Origin: Adlercreutzia sp910585575
GTDB lineage: Bacteria > Actinomycetota > Coriobacteriia > Coriobacteriales > Eggerthellaceae
Assembly: GCF_951801035.1 (NCBI RefSeq)
Contig: NZ_CATOKT010000001.1
Length of the DNA stretch: 64,000 nt
Strand: one strand, 5' to 3'
In this document: piece after piece, positions 16,311 to 24,943 of the stretch
Layout of the letters: the number at the start of each line of letters is the position of its first letter
How positions within the stretch are numbered: the first letter of the stretch is position 1
Program-made: the position numbers and the translations under genes
The notes under the pieces: generated by a model
The model's database searches: none
The model's input: the letters and a program-made list of their open reading frames with translations, nothing else
What the model was told of the DNA's origin: nothing

Positions 16311-17192
16311 TTAGAGAACATCGGGGAACGTGAGGGCGATGGCAAAGCGGCCGTTTTGCACCTCGGCGGCGCAGGTGGCTCCCAGGGCCTCGGCCAAGGA
16401 GGCCACCACGGCCAAGCCGAGGCCCGCGCCCGCCCCCGTGCGCGTGGAGTCGGCGCGATAGAAACGCTCGAAGAGGCGCGCCGGATCGATGGCGGCTCCA
16501 TCGACCACAGCATTGGCGAACATTATCGTGCGACCGCACTGGGTGATGACGGGCGCCTCCGTCCCGTGGCGCAACGCGTTGCCGACGAGGTTCTCGCAGA
16601 TGCGTGCCAGGGCATCAGGGTCTGCCTCCACGGTGAACGCCTCGTTCTCGAAGCGCACCTCGGGCTCCCAGCCACGGGCTTCGAACGCAGGGTACTGGCC
16701 CATCAGCACGTCGGCCAATACTGGCAGCACAGCTACCGGCCGCAGATCCAACTCCCGCTCGGCATCCACCGCCTGCACATAGGCAAACAGCGAGTTCAGC
16801 AAACCTTCCATGTCCCCTAGACGCGCCTCAGCTGCTTGCAGGTAGTGAGCACGACGGGCGGCATCGGGCTCATCGGCGGCCAGGGACACATAGCCCTTCG
16901 CCCCCATAAGCGGCGTGCGAATGTCATGGGACAGGCTTGCCAAATCGCTTTGGAACTGGCGCTGCTCGGCAGCTGCTTGCCGCTGCCGAGCAGCAGCGGC
17001 ATCGAGAGCGTCGTTCACCGCCCGGGCCATGGCCGTAAAGCCCGGCCCGGGCATCTCCGTCGTCAGTCGCTCGTTAGAGGCCGCATCGTGATAGCGCAGC
17101 CACCGCGCCATGCGGCACAGCTCGCGTCCATAAAGCCAGAGCACGACGAATGCGCACACCGCCAGGCCACCTAGGCAGGTTGCCAACGCCAT
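16311..17192 (-). CDS. Two-component sensor histidine kinase
   Basis: A 293-residue kinase. One N-terminal membrane helix (residues 3-20) leads directly into a short HAMP-like linker, with no extracellular domain. The H-box is LASLSHDIRTPL with phospho-acceptor H89. The catalytic domain follows with ICENLVGNALRHG (N box), then FERFYRADSTRTGAGAGLGL (F and G2 boxes). A kinase with almost no sensing region beside an ABC exporter resembles the BceS-type intramembrane-sensing systems, where the transporter itself senses the signal. GAAAGGAAGG precedes ATG 17192. It is the last gene of the minus-strand unit ABC ATPase - permease - kinase. Its regulator is probably the divergent response regulator at 19404-20132. 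Confidence 0.88.
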   Translation of the reverse strand: MALATCLGGLAVCAFVVLWLYGRELCRMARWLRYHDAASNERLTTEMPGPGFTAMARAVNDALDAAAARQRQAAAEQRQFQSDLASLSHDIRTPLMGAKGYVSLAADEPDAARRAHYLQAAEARLGDMEGLLNSLFAYVQAVDAERELDLRPVAVLPVLADVLMGQYPAFEARGWEPEVRFENEAFTVEADPDALARICENLVGNALRHGTEAPVITQCGRTIMFANAVVDGAAIDPARLFERFYRADSTRTGAGAGLGLAVVASLAEALGATCAAEVQNGRFAIALTFPDVL

Positions 17193-17271
17193 GAAGCCTT
17201 CCTTTCTCGAGTGGCAAGGGCCAGGCCCCGCCCTCTGACAAGCAATTGAATCGTACCTGGCGGATCGACTT

Positions 17272-18363
17272 TTACACATCCCGCTTGCGAAGCCATGCGA
17301 AAGCGATCACGGCACTTGCGGCGATCCAGAACACCGACACCACCACTACGCGCACCGCAGGAAGGATGCTCGATCCAGGGCCGACCAACGCGCCCTCCAT
17401 AAGATCGGGCATGCCCAGACCCAGCGCGCCCTGGCAGCTGGCCAAGAGCCACGGCTCCACCGCGCCGGCCCAAGGGACAATGCCTCCCGCCAGAATGAGA
17501 AGCACCTGGCCAAGCATGGCTCCCAGCATGCCCGTACCCACCACAATGGCAAACGCGATGCCCGCGCCGCCGCTGCGCGTCATCCACACGACAACGGCCG
17601 TCAGGCAGCCATAGGCCCAGGCGATCAGCCACCCCAGGCCCAGATAGCCCGCCACCTCGCCCACGCTGTTGGACGCCGCATAGGTGAAGCCGGCCACCGC
17701 GAAGAACGCCGCGCAGGCGGCGGCCGCCAGCAGCACGAAGTACAGCGCCGCCATGCCTGTCAACAGCAGCTTCTCGCCGTAATAGCACAGCCGGCCGCGA
17801 CGATCCATCACCAGATTGCGGGCAAAGCCCGTCGCAAAATCACTGGCGAACAGCAGCGCCACCAGCAAGCAGGTGAGCAGCGATGCGAAGCCACCGGAAA
17901 GCATGGCATCGCCCAGCATGTCCGTCGGAGAGGCAAACGTGCGCATATCGCGAGAGGCGTCCTCGAAATCCGCCACGGTCAGATCCGCCGCCGACTTGCC
18001 CGTCGCTTCCAAGGTCTGGGCAACCGCGACGCCGGTATCATCGTCATTGAAGCCTGTCTCCACCTCACCAGCATTCACCGAGGCAGGCCCTTCCGCGCTC
18101 CCCTCCCCGGCAGCACCGACAACGTTCTCTACGGGATACGCCGCCGAGCCTTCGCCCCCAGAAGAATCGCCCAAGCCCTCGTCCTCAACATAGTCGATAG
18201 CCATCTCGAAACTCTGGGAAGAGGCGTACAGAAACTCAGGGCTCGACACCATGGCAACGGCGAAGACCGTCAACGCCGCGATGCCCAGCACGCAGGCCGT
18301 CATGACCCAGAGCATTTTACCGTGCACCAGACGGTACAGGTCGCTTTTCAGGAGGTTAAACAT
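17272..18363 (-). CDS. ABC-2 type transporter permease
   Basis: A 363-residue membrane protein with a first helix at residues 18-40, an extracytoplasmic loop of about 120 residues rich in Gly, Ser, Glu and Asp, and five further helices from about residue 160 to the end. This is the ABC-2 export permease layout. Its ATG overlaps the end of the ATPase gene by 8 nt, and the ribosome site AAGGAGG lies inside that gene. The large acidic loop is the part most likely to contact substrate. With the adjacent kinase it may form a peptide-antibiotic detoxification module; the substrate is unknown. Confidence 0.82.
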   Translation of the reverse strand: MFNLLKSDLYRLVHGKMLWVMTACVLGIAALTVFAVAMVSSPEFLYASSQSFEMAIDYVEDEGLGDSSGGEGSAAYPVENVVGAAGEGSAEGPASVNAGEVETGFNDDDTGVAVAQTLEATGKSAADLTVADFEDASRDMRTFASPTDMLGDAMLSGGFASLLTCLLVALLFASDFATGFARNLVMDRRGRLCYYGEKLLLTGMAALYFVLLAAAACAAFFAVAGFTYAASNSVGEVAGYLGLGWLIAWAYGCLTAVVVWMTRSGGAGIAFAIVVGTGMLGAMLGQVLLILAGGIVPWAGAVEPWLLASCQGALGLGMPDLMEGALVGPGSSILPAVRVVVVSVFWIAASAVIAFAWLRKRDV

Positions 18364-19261
18364 GGCGGCCTCCTTCCATCAGCGCCACGAAGTAGTCCTC
18401 GATATCGCGCGTTTCCTGGGAGAACTCCAGAACCACGGCACCGTTGTCGCGCAAGGTGCGCGCGATACTTTCCGCATCGTAAACGCCACCGACCACGAGC
18501 GAGCCATCGGGGTATGCCGTAAAGCGCGCCGCAGGAAAGGCCTCCTCCAGCAGGGCCAGGTCGCGGGCGGCATCGGCTGTGCGCACGCGCAAGCTGGTGG
18601 CGCACTCGGCTGCCACCTCTTCGGCCGTCATCTGACGCACCATGCGCCCGTCGGCGATGACACCGTAGCGCGTGGCGAAGCGATCGAGCTGATCGAGCAC
18701 GTGCGAGCTCACCACCACGGTCACGCCCAAGGTCTCGTTCAGTCGTACGATCAGGTTGCGCAGGGCGCGGGTGCCTTCCGGATCGAGCCCGTTGAACGGC
18801 TCGTCGAGCAGCAGGACGTCCGGATTGCCCAGCAGCGCCGAGGCCAGCCCCAGCCGCTGCTTCATGCCCAGGGAGAAGCCCTTCGCCTTTTTGCGGCCCG
18901 TGCCGTCCAGCCCCACCAAACGCAGTACTTCTGCGCAACGCTCCTTGGCATCGACCAGGCCAAATGCCAGGGCCTTCGCCATCACGTTCTCATAAGCCGT
19001 GAGCCCCGGCAAAAGCCCCGGCTGCTCGATGAGCACGCCAATGCGCCGCGCACCACCCTCGGAAGCGCCGCCGAACAGCACCACCTCGCCAGCCGTGGGC
19101 GTCACCTCGCCGCAGATCATCTTCATGACCGTGGACTTGCCCGCGCCGTTCTTCCCCACAAAGCCGTAGATGTCGCCCGGCGACACCGTCATAGCGAAAT
19201 CGCTTACCACCCGTCGCCCGCCGTAGGCCTTCGCCAGGCCGCGAGCCTCAATGACCGCCAT
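18356..19261 (-). CDS. ABC transporter ATP-binding protein
   Basis: A 301-residue ATPase with Walker A GFVGKNGAGKST (residues about 36-47), signature FSLGMKQRLGLASAL, Walker B VLLLDEPFNGLDPEG and switch histidine in VVVSSHVLDQL. The C-terminal 90 residues extend past the core, as in drug and bacitracin exporters of the CcmA/BcrA type. ATG 19261 is followed by MAVIEARGLAKAYGG. It opens the kinase-exporter operon and is divergent from the response regulator at 19404, with 142 nt between the two start codons for shared control. Confidence 0.93.
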   Translation of the reverse strand: MAVIEARGLAKAYGGRRVVSDFAMTVSPGDIYGFVGKNGAGKSTVMKMICGEVTPTAGEVVLFGGASEGGARRIGVLIEQPGLLPGLTAYENVMAKALAFGLVDAKERCAEVLRLVGLDGTGRKKAKGFSLGMKQRLGLASALLGNPDVLLLDEPFNGLDPEGTRALRNLIVRLNETLGVTVVVSSHVLDQLDRFATRYGVIADGRMVRQMTAEEVAAECATSLRVRTADAARDLALLEEAFPAARFTAYPDGSLVVGGVYDAESIARTLRDNGAVVLEFSQETRDIEDYFVALMEGGRHV

Positions 19262-19403
19262 CTCGTCTCCTTTCGCTTGCCTAGGTATACCGCATTTCCT
19301 ACGGTCCTCAGTGTGCGCGGCGAAAATAAAGAAACTCGTACGCAAGCCTTAAGAAAGTTTGAAGATAGCTGACAGGGGCGGCGTGGCTCGTTATGCTTTC
19401 CCC

Positions 19404-20132
19404 ATGGCCGAGCCCCTGAACATACTGATCATCGAGGACGATCCTTCCATCAATGAAATCGTTGCCGCTCATCTGGAGCGCGCGGGCCACCGCTGCGTCC
19501 AAGCCTACTCGGGAAGCGAGGGACTGTTGCAGTTCGGCGCCGAGCCCTTCGATCTGGTCATCACCGACCTCATGCTGCCCGGAGCCTGCGGCGAAGACGT
19601 GGTGCAGAAGGTGCGCGAGCAAGCCCCCGACCTGCCCCTCATCGTCATCTCGGCGCGCATAACACCGGCCGACAAGGTGGCGCTGCTGAAGTTAGGCGCC
19701 GACGACTACCTGACCAAGCCCTTCGACCTGGAGGAGTTGTCCGCCCGCATCGAGGTGCAGCTCAGGCACCGAATGGCGCAGAAGACAACCGCGAGCGAGA
19801 GCCCGGAAGCGGATGCTGCACAGGGCGCAGGAGCCGTCCAGCTCCTGCGCTATAAAGAATGGACGCTCGACCCCGAGTCCTACGAATTCTCCGCCGCGGG
19901 CACGCCGCTTGCGCTTACCCGCACCGAGTTCGGCATCCTCGCGTTGCTGATGGGTCGTCCCACTAAGGTGTTCACCAAGCAAGAGCTGTTTGAGCTGGTA
20001 TGGGGCGAGCCCTACGCCGTTGACGACTCCACCATCAACGTGCACGTTTCGAACTTGCGCCGCAAGCTCAAGCCCACCGGCACCGACGACTACCTGCAAA
20101 CCGTCTGGGGCCTGGGCTACAAGCTGGCGTAG
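19404..20132 (+). CDS. OmpR-family response regulator
   Basis: A 242-residue regulator. The receiver domain has the acidic pair ED at 11-12, phospho-acceptor D55 in LVITDLMLPG and the conserved lysine in DDYLTKPFDLEEL. The C-terminal winged helix reads LTRTEFGILALLMG, KQELFELVWG, and DSTINVHVSNLRRKL. It is divergent from the ABC exporter and kinase genes, and is their likely partner. ATG 19404 has no strong ribosome site, which suggests low expression or translation from a short leader. A poorly conserved linker of about 25 residues (QKTTASESPEADAAQ) joins the domains. Confidence 0.92.
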   Translation: MAEPLNILIIEDDPSINEIVAAHLERAGHRCVQAYSGSEGLLQFGAEPFDLVITDLMLPGACGEDVVQKVREQAPDLPLIVISARITPADKVALLKLGADDYLTKPFDLEELSARIEVQLRHRMAQKTTASESPEADAAQGAGAVQLLRYKEWTLDPESYEFSAAGTPLALTRTEFGILALLMGRPTKVFTKQELFELVWGEPYAVDDSTINVHVSNLRRKLKPTGTDDYLQTVWGLGYKLA

Positions 20133-20239
20133 CGCCTCTTCTTCCTCCGACAATAAGGCGGCCAACTGTCTCGCCCTCGACAAGCCCTCTTAATGACCTT
20201 CTACCTCATGTTTGTTATTGACTATCGAACGTTGCTGTC

Positions 20240-20297
20240 AACGAGAAGGGCAAAACCCCTGGAAAGCTGTGGGGGTCTGGCATCTTCCCCGTTTTTT
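20240..20297 (+). ncRNA. Candidate structured RNA or terminator before the TPR-like gene
   Basis: AACG-GAAG at 20240-20248 can pair with CTTC-CGTT at 20284-20293, followed directly by T6 (20292-20297). The enclosed part contains GGGCAAAACCCC, GGAAAG and a G-rich segment, so it folds further. It could be just the terminator of the response regulator gene, which ends 108 nt earlier. The GGGCAAA...GAAAG string recalls the core of cyclic-di-GMP-I riboswitches, but the second conserved block (ACGCAAAGCC) is absent, so that identity is not claimed. Confidence 0.4.
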
Positions 20298-20321
20298 ACC
20301 TGGTCTTTCGTCAAGGGCTGT

Positions 20322-20362
20322 GGGAGAATGAATCGACTTACCCAAAGCTCCCCGGTGGGAGG
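20322..20362 (+). promoter_or_regulatory. Hairpin masking the ribosome site, with a competing partner
   Basis: CTCCC (20348-20352) can pair with GGGAG (20357-20361), which is the ribosome site of the GTG-started gene at 20371. An upstream GGGAG at 20322-20326 could capture the same CTCCC and free the site. This is the geometry of translational switching; it is inferred from base pairing only. Confidence 0.35.
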
Positions 20363-20370
20363 TAGACACC

Positions 20371-22422
20371 GTGTTTGACTTTTTCCGCAAGAAGAACCAG
20401 AACAGCGACAGCCATGACGAAGGCGCCCGTGGCGATGCCTCGGGCAACACTACGGCAGCCGACGAGGGCACCAAAACCACCCGCGACGTCCTGCAGGAAT
20501 TCACCAGCGCCCCCTTGCCCGACGCCGTGGACGGCCTGCTGTTCCGCATGTCCATGGCCGATCCGGCCGACCCGGCTTCCTCGTCGGGTTTCGAGCAGTA
20601 CGCCGCCCGCTTGCTGTCCGACGCCGACGCGCCGCGACTGCGAGCCATTGCCGTGGAGCACCCCATCGAGCTGCGTCGCCTGAACACCACGGGGCTCTTC
20701 TGGTCGGTCTTCGACGACTCCACCATCAGCGCCGCCGATCGCGGCACTATCCTGCGCATCGAGTCCATCCTGGACCGCTTGGCCATGGTATCCAAGGCGC
20801 TCGAGGACGGCGAGGGCGTGGCCTGGGTCAACCAATTTTCCGAGGGCCAATGCAGCGAGCTGGACTGGACCGCCTTGCGCTCTATTGCCGCGGAGGCCCC
20901 GGAGTACCTGAGCGCCGCCGAGCGCGACAACAAGCTGGACACTCAGTACGGCACCACGGGCACCCGTGGCGGCAACTGGGATTTGTCCACGCGCTTTGCC
21001 ACGGCCTGCGAGGCCATGGTGCTCCCCTTCCGCCTGGAATACCGCTTCGTGTGCGACAGCGCCTCGGGCACCATCGTCGCCGACGTATCCGTGCCCACAG
21101 CCGACGTGTTCCCGAAGTCGCGCTTCGACGCCGCCACGGGCCAGTGGGTCGACTGCTCCGCCCAGCGCGGCGCCGCGGCCGCATCCTACGCCCTGCGCCT
21201 GGCGGCGCTCATCGCCAGCGCTGCCTTTGGCAGCAGCGTGGGCGTCACCCACGTCGTCGTCAACGGCAAAGAGGGCAGCATCGCCGGGCTCACCTGCCTT
21301 TCCCTGGAATTCGCCCGCATCCCCTTCACCATGGGCACCATCGCGAAAATTCGCGGCGGCGAGTTCAGTGCCCCGGAAACCGAATATGATCCGCAGGCCC
21401 TGCTGGCTATGCTCTTCCTGCAGAACAGCGTCTTGGAGTTCGGAGAGGACGGCGCGCTGCAGCCCGTCGAGGCGCTGCCCGTCGAGCTGAAAGTCAACCG
21501 CACCCCCGTGGCCGAAGACTCCCGTCCCCTGCCGGAAGACCTGCGCAACCTGCTCCATGCCGACATCGTGTCCGACCTCGACGTTATGAGCGAGCAGGAC
21601 GCGGCCCTGGGCGCGCGCTACCGCGCCATCATGGACGAGAAGGACGATTCCCTGCTGCTGGCCGTGGCCCAGCTGGAGGACATCGTTGCCGAGACGGACA
21701 AGCCCCTCGATCCGCCCGAGAACGCCGAAGGCGACCCCCTGAAGCTGCTATACTGCGAGAACGTGTTCGCCCGCTATCTGGTCAGCATTGTGGAGTCCGA
21801 TCCGTCCGTGCGCTATCGCCGCGCCTCCGACATCGGTCAGGCGGCCCGCTCGTCCCTCTCGCGCATCTATCGCGACATGGGCGACCTGAATGCCGCCGAG
21901 GCCCAGGCGCGCGTGTGCATCGACCTGGCCCCCACCAGCGCTCCGGCCTACAACGACCTCATTACCTGCTATGCCGAGGGCGATCATTACGACCGCATCA
22001 TCGACGTGGCCAAAGAGGCCCTGCGCGTCGCCGTCACGGGCAACGACATCGCCTACGTGTACTACCGCCTGGCTTTCGCCTACTGGCAGACGGGTCGCTT
22101 GCTGGAGGCCCTTGCCTGCTATTTGCGCGTCCCCGAGTCGAGCCCCATGGGCGAGGCAGGCCTGCGCGAGCGCAACGACCTCATTGCGGAAATGGGCAAC
22201 AACGTGCCCGGCAGCGACTGGGACTCCACGGCCACCCTGCGCACCGCCGGCGTGCCCCTGGCACCCCTCGACGACGTCATGGAAGTGGTCGGCCGCGCCC
22301 TCATCGGCCTCTGCGATGCCGACATGCCTCTGGCTGCGGCGCCCCTGGCCAGCCTGGTGGCCTCCACCCAGCGCAACGACATCCTCCACGCCGTGGCCGC
22401 CAGCCTCCGCCAGGGTGTATAA
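20371..22422 (+). CDS. Large TPR-like protein of unknown function
   Basis: A 683-residue soluble protein beginning at GTG 20371 behind GGGAGG. The first 50 residues are charged and low in complexity (FDFFRKKNQNSDSHDE). Residues about 200-330 are mixed alpha/beta with many small residues. From about 460 to the end there are helix pairs of TPR type (LSRIYRDMGDLNAAEAQARVC, then AYNDLITCYAEGDHYDRI, then YYRLAFAYWQTGRLLEALACY). No catalytic motif, signal or membrane segment is apparent. It is monocistronic between a structured leader and the terminator at 22426-22446. A scaffold role is likely, but the function is unknown. Confidence 0.8.
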   Translation: MFDFFRKKNQNSDSHDEGARGDASGNTTAADEGTKTTRDVLQEFTSAPLPDAVDGLLFRMSMADPADPASSSGFEQYAARLLSDADAPRLRAIAVEHPIELRRLNTTGLFWSVFDDSTISAADRGTILRIESILDRLAMVSKALEDGEGVAWVNQFSEGQCSELDWTALRSIAAEAPEYLSAAERDNKLDTQYGTTGTRGGNWDLSTRFATACEAMVLPFRLEYRFVCDSASGTIVADVSVPTADVFPKSRFDAATGQWVDCSAQRGAAAASYALRLAALIASAAFGSSVGVTHVVVNGKEGSIAGLTCLSLEFARIPFTMGTIAKIRGGEFSAPETEYDPQALLAMLFLQNSVLEFGEDGALQPVEALPVELKVNRTPVAEDSRPLPEDLRNLLHADIVSDLDVMSEQDAALGARYRAIMDEKDDSLLLAVAQLEDIVAETDKPLDPPENAEGDPLKLLYCENVFARYLVSIVESDPSVRYRRASDIGQAARSSLSRIYRDMGDLNAAEAQARVCIDLAPTSAPAYNDLITCYAEGDHYDRIIDVAKEALRVAVTGNDIAYVYYRLAFAYWQTGRLLEALACYLRVPESSPMGEAGLRERNDLIAEMGNNVPGSDWDSTATLRTAGVPLAPLDDVMEVVGRALIGLCDADMPLAAAPLASLVASTQRNDILHAVAASLRQGV

Positions 22423-22425
22423 GCG

Positions 22426-22446
22426 AAAGGCCCTCACGGGCCTTTT
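22426..22446 (+). terminator. Intrinsic terminator of the TPR-like gene
   Basis: AAAGGCCC, loop TCAC, GGGCCTTT form a perfect 8-bp stem 4 nt after the stop codon, ending in TTTT. Confidence 0.85.
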
Positions 22447-22496
22447 CAAATTATTTAATAAGAACTCAGGGATGCGCCCAAGGAAGTCAGCGAGGT

Positions 22497-22635
22497 TTCG
22501 ACAGGTGCCTGGAATCGTGCTGAACCGCGGCTGAGCGTACTTCGTTACGCGAAGGAAAGCGGTGAAGTGCGAGGCCAGGTGCAGTCGCAACCGCAGCGTC
22601 AGGCGTAGTTAGAAGGGGAACCCTTCTAACTACGC
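22497..22635. repeat. Structured intergenic element ending in a 15-bp perfect hairpin
   Basis: The 207 nt between the TPR-like gene and glutamine synthetase are dense in small inverted and direct repeats. They include AGGTGC twice (22502, 22577), TTACGCGAAGG next to CGTACTTCG, and a perfect stem GCGTAGTTAGAAGGG / CCCTTCTAACTACGC (22603-22617 and 22621-22635) with a 3-nt loop. The stem overlaps the glnA stop codon (22630-22632). No T run follows on either strand, so it is not a classic terminator. It may be a dispersed chromosomal repeat or an mRNA-stabilising 3' end. Confidence 0.5.
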
Positions 22636-24723
22636 ATAAAAGAGGATCTCGTTGTAGGTGGGCACCGGCCAGGCCTCACGCTCGACGATGATCTCCATGG
22701 CGTCCACAGCGGTGCGCAGGGCGTCCATGACCGGCACAATCTCGTGGGCGTTCATGTTGGCGCGTTCCTGCTGGTCCTCGATCTCCAGGGAAGCCCGATG
22801 CAGGCTGTGCAGCTTCTCCAACTGCACGTTGATCTCGGCCGCACCCGACACCAGCTTGCGCAGCTTGTCCTCCATAAATGAGGTATCGCCGTCGGGCAGC
22901 ACGCTGCGAATGGCCGTAATGCCGTTGGCCAGCTTCGCCGCATAGCGGTTGATAGCCGGCAGGTAGTCGCGACGCACCAGGCGCTTCATGGCGCGAATCT
23001 CGATATTCATGATCTTGTTGTACTTCTCGAGCTTCACCTCGTAGCGGCTGCGCACCTCGGTTTCCGTGAGCACGCCGAATTCGCCGAACAGGTCGATGGA
23101 CTTCTGATCCACGAAGCACGGCAGCGCATCGGCGGTGGTACGGTGGTTGGCCAGGCCGCGACGGGCCGCCTCGGCCTCCCACTCCTCGGAGTAGCCGTCG
23201 CCGTTGAAGATGATGCGCTGGTGGTCGCGCAGGGTGTGCTTGATGTAATCGATGGCCGCCGCTTCGAACTCGTCGCCCGTCTTGCCCTCCATCTGGTCAG
23301 CGAACTCCTTGAGCGACTTGGCCATGGCGGTGTTGAGCACCATGTTCACGTCGGACAGGTTCTGGGCCGAGCCGGGCATGCGGAACTCGAACTTGTTGCC
23401 CGTGAAGGCGAAGGGGCTGGTGCGGTTACGGTCGGTGTTGTCCTTGATGAAGTTGGGCAGCACGTCGACGCCCAGGTCCATGGACACGCGCTCAGCCGAG
23501 CGATAGTCGTGGTCGTCAATGAGCGCTTCCACAATGTTGCCCAGCTCATCGCCAAGGAACATGGACACGATGGCCGGCGGTGCCTCGTGGGCGCCCAGAC
23601 GGTGATCGTTGCCCGCCGACGCCGTGGTCATGCGCAGCAACTCCTGGTACTCGTCCACCGCTTGGATAACGCAGGTGAGAAACACCAGGAAGCGCAAGTT
23701 CTCCATAGGGTTCTCGCCGGGGTCGAGCAGGTTCTTCCCGCCAGCGGAAATGGACCAGTTGTTGTGCTTGCCCGAGCCGTTGATGGACTCGAAGGGCTTC
23801 TCGTGCTGCAGGCACACCAGGCCGTAATGACTGGCCAGCAGCTTCATCTTCTCCATGGTGAGCAGGTTCTCGTCCACGCCGCGGTTGGTCTCGGCGAAGA
23901 TGGGCGCCAGCTCGTGCTGGGCGGGAGCCACCTCGTTGTGCTTCGTGCGCGCCGAAATGCCCAGGGCCCACAGCTCGTCGTCGAGCTCCTTCATGAACTC
24001 GTTCACGCTGGGACGGATGGCGCCGAAGTAATGTTCCTCCAGCTCCTGACCCTTCACCGGCGGATAGCCGAACAGCGTGCGGCCGGTGAGCATGATGTCG
24101 AGGCGCTTCTCGTAGTCCTTCTCGGAAATGAGGAAGTACTCCTGCTCGGCACCGAGGGTGGTGGTCACGCGCTCGGTGGCGTCGTCGCCGAACAGCGCCA
24201 GCACGCGACGCCCCTGGGTCTCGATGGCCTTCATGGAGCGCAGCAGCGGCGTTTTCTTGTCCAGGGCCTCGCCGGTGTAGGAGCAGAAGGCCGTGGGGAT
24301 GCACAGCACTTCGTCCTTGATGAAGGCGTAGCTGGTGGGATCCCAGGCGGTGTAGCCGCGGGCCTCGAAGGTGGCGCGCAGACCGCCCGAGGGGAAGCTG
24401 GAGGCATCGGGCTCGCCCTGGATGAGCTCCTTGCCCGAGAAGGTCATGATGGTCAGGCCGTCGTCGGTGGGATCGATGAAGCTGTCGTGCTTCTCGGAGG
24501 TGATGCCCGTCAGCGGCTGGAACCAATGAGTGTAGTGGGTGGCGCCCTTCTCGATGGCCCACTCCTTCATGGCGTGCGCCACCACGTTGGCCACGTCCTC
24601 GTTGAGGGGCTCGCCCTGCTTGATGGTCTTCATCAGCTGCTTGTATGTGGTCTTCGGCAGGCGCTCGCGCATAACGTGCTCGTTGAACACCATGGATCCG
24701 TAGATATCGGTGACTTTAGACAT
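22630..24723 (-). CDS. glnA: Glutamine synthetase type III
   Basis: A 697-residue enzyme making glutamine from glutamate, ammonia and ATP. The length (about 700 aa) and the sequence are those of GSIII, not the 450-470-aa GSI. Visible blocks are TTTLGAEQEYFLI, PAQHELAPIFAETN, KPFESINGSGKHNNWS and RLGAHEAPPAIVS. ATG 24723 (MSKVTDIYG) is chosen because GAGGAGCGG lies 4-12 nt upstream; a start at 24744 has no ribosome site. Monocistronic, with no PII or regulator beside it. Its 3' end lies inside the perfect hairpin at 22603-22635. Confidence 0.95.
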   Translation of the reverse strand: MSKVTDIYGSMVFNEHVMRERLPKTTYKQLMKTIKQGEPLNEDVANVVAHAMKEWAIEKGATHYTHWFQPLTGITSEKHDSFIDPTDDGLTIMTFSGKELIQGEPDASSFPSGGLRATFEARGYTAWDPTSYAFIKDEVLCIPTAFCSYTGEALDKKTPLLRSMKAIETQGRRVLALFGDDATERVTTTLGAEQEYFLISEKDYEKRLDIMLTGRTLFGYPPVKGQELEEHYFGAIRPSVNEFMKELDDELWALGISARTKHNEVAPAQHELAPIFAETNRGVDENLLTMEKMKLLASHYGLVCLQHEKPFESINGSGKHNNWSISAGGKNLLDPGENPMENLRFLVFLTCVIQAVDEYQELLRMTTASAGNDHRLGAHEAPPAIVSMFLGDELGNIVEALIDDHDYRSAERVSMDLGVDVLPNFIKDNTDRNRTSPFAFTGNKFEFRMPGSAQNLSDVNMVLNTAMAKSLKEFADQMEGKTGDEFEAAAIDYIKHTLRDHQRIIFNGDGYSEEWEAEAARRGLANHRTTADALPCFVDQKSIDLFGEFGVLTETEVRSRYEVKLEKYNKIMNIEIRAMKRLVRRDYLPAINRYAAKLANGITAIRSVLPDGDTSFMEDKLRKLVSGAAEINVQLEKLHSLHRASLEIEDQQERANMNAHEIVPVMDALRTAVDAMEIIVEREAWPVPTYNEILFYA

Positions 24724-24856
24724 CTGTGTCCGCTCCTCACTCATGGGATGATGGGGCTAAAGATACCACGCCCCTTCTCCATCGAGCGCGGCGCGGGTCC
24801 GTTTATCAAATTAATGGCGCATTGTTTCGAGGAGTTTGCGACGGCGAAGAACCTGC

Positions 24857-24894
24857 GCAAAAGAAAACGGCCGGCTCCCCAGGAAGCCGGCCGT
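24857..24894 (-). terminator. Terminator of the rhamnose operon
   Basis: ACGGCCGGCT (24867-24876) and AGCCGGCCGT (24885-24894) form a 10-bp stem with an 8-nt loop. On the minus strand it is followed by TTTTCTTTT, immediately after the MFS transporter gene. Confidence 0.88.
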
Positions 24895-24943
24895 CGTACT
24901 TGCCGTGATAAGCGGAGCGCTCGTTGATGCGTCCGCCGATGCA

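Noticed and set aside
20240..20300. Cyclic-di-GMP-I riboswitch
   Set aside because: GGGCAAAACC and GGAAAG recall the core, but the conserved ACGCAAAGCC block and second stem are missing.
23143..24927. 594-aa open frame antisense to glutamine synthetase
   Set aside because: Shadow frame; the opposite strand encodes an unmistakable GSIII.
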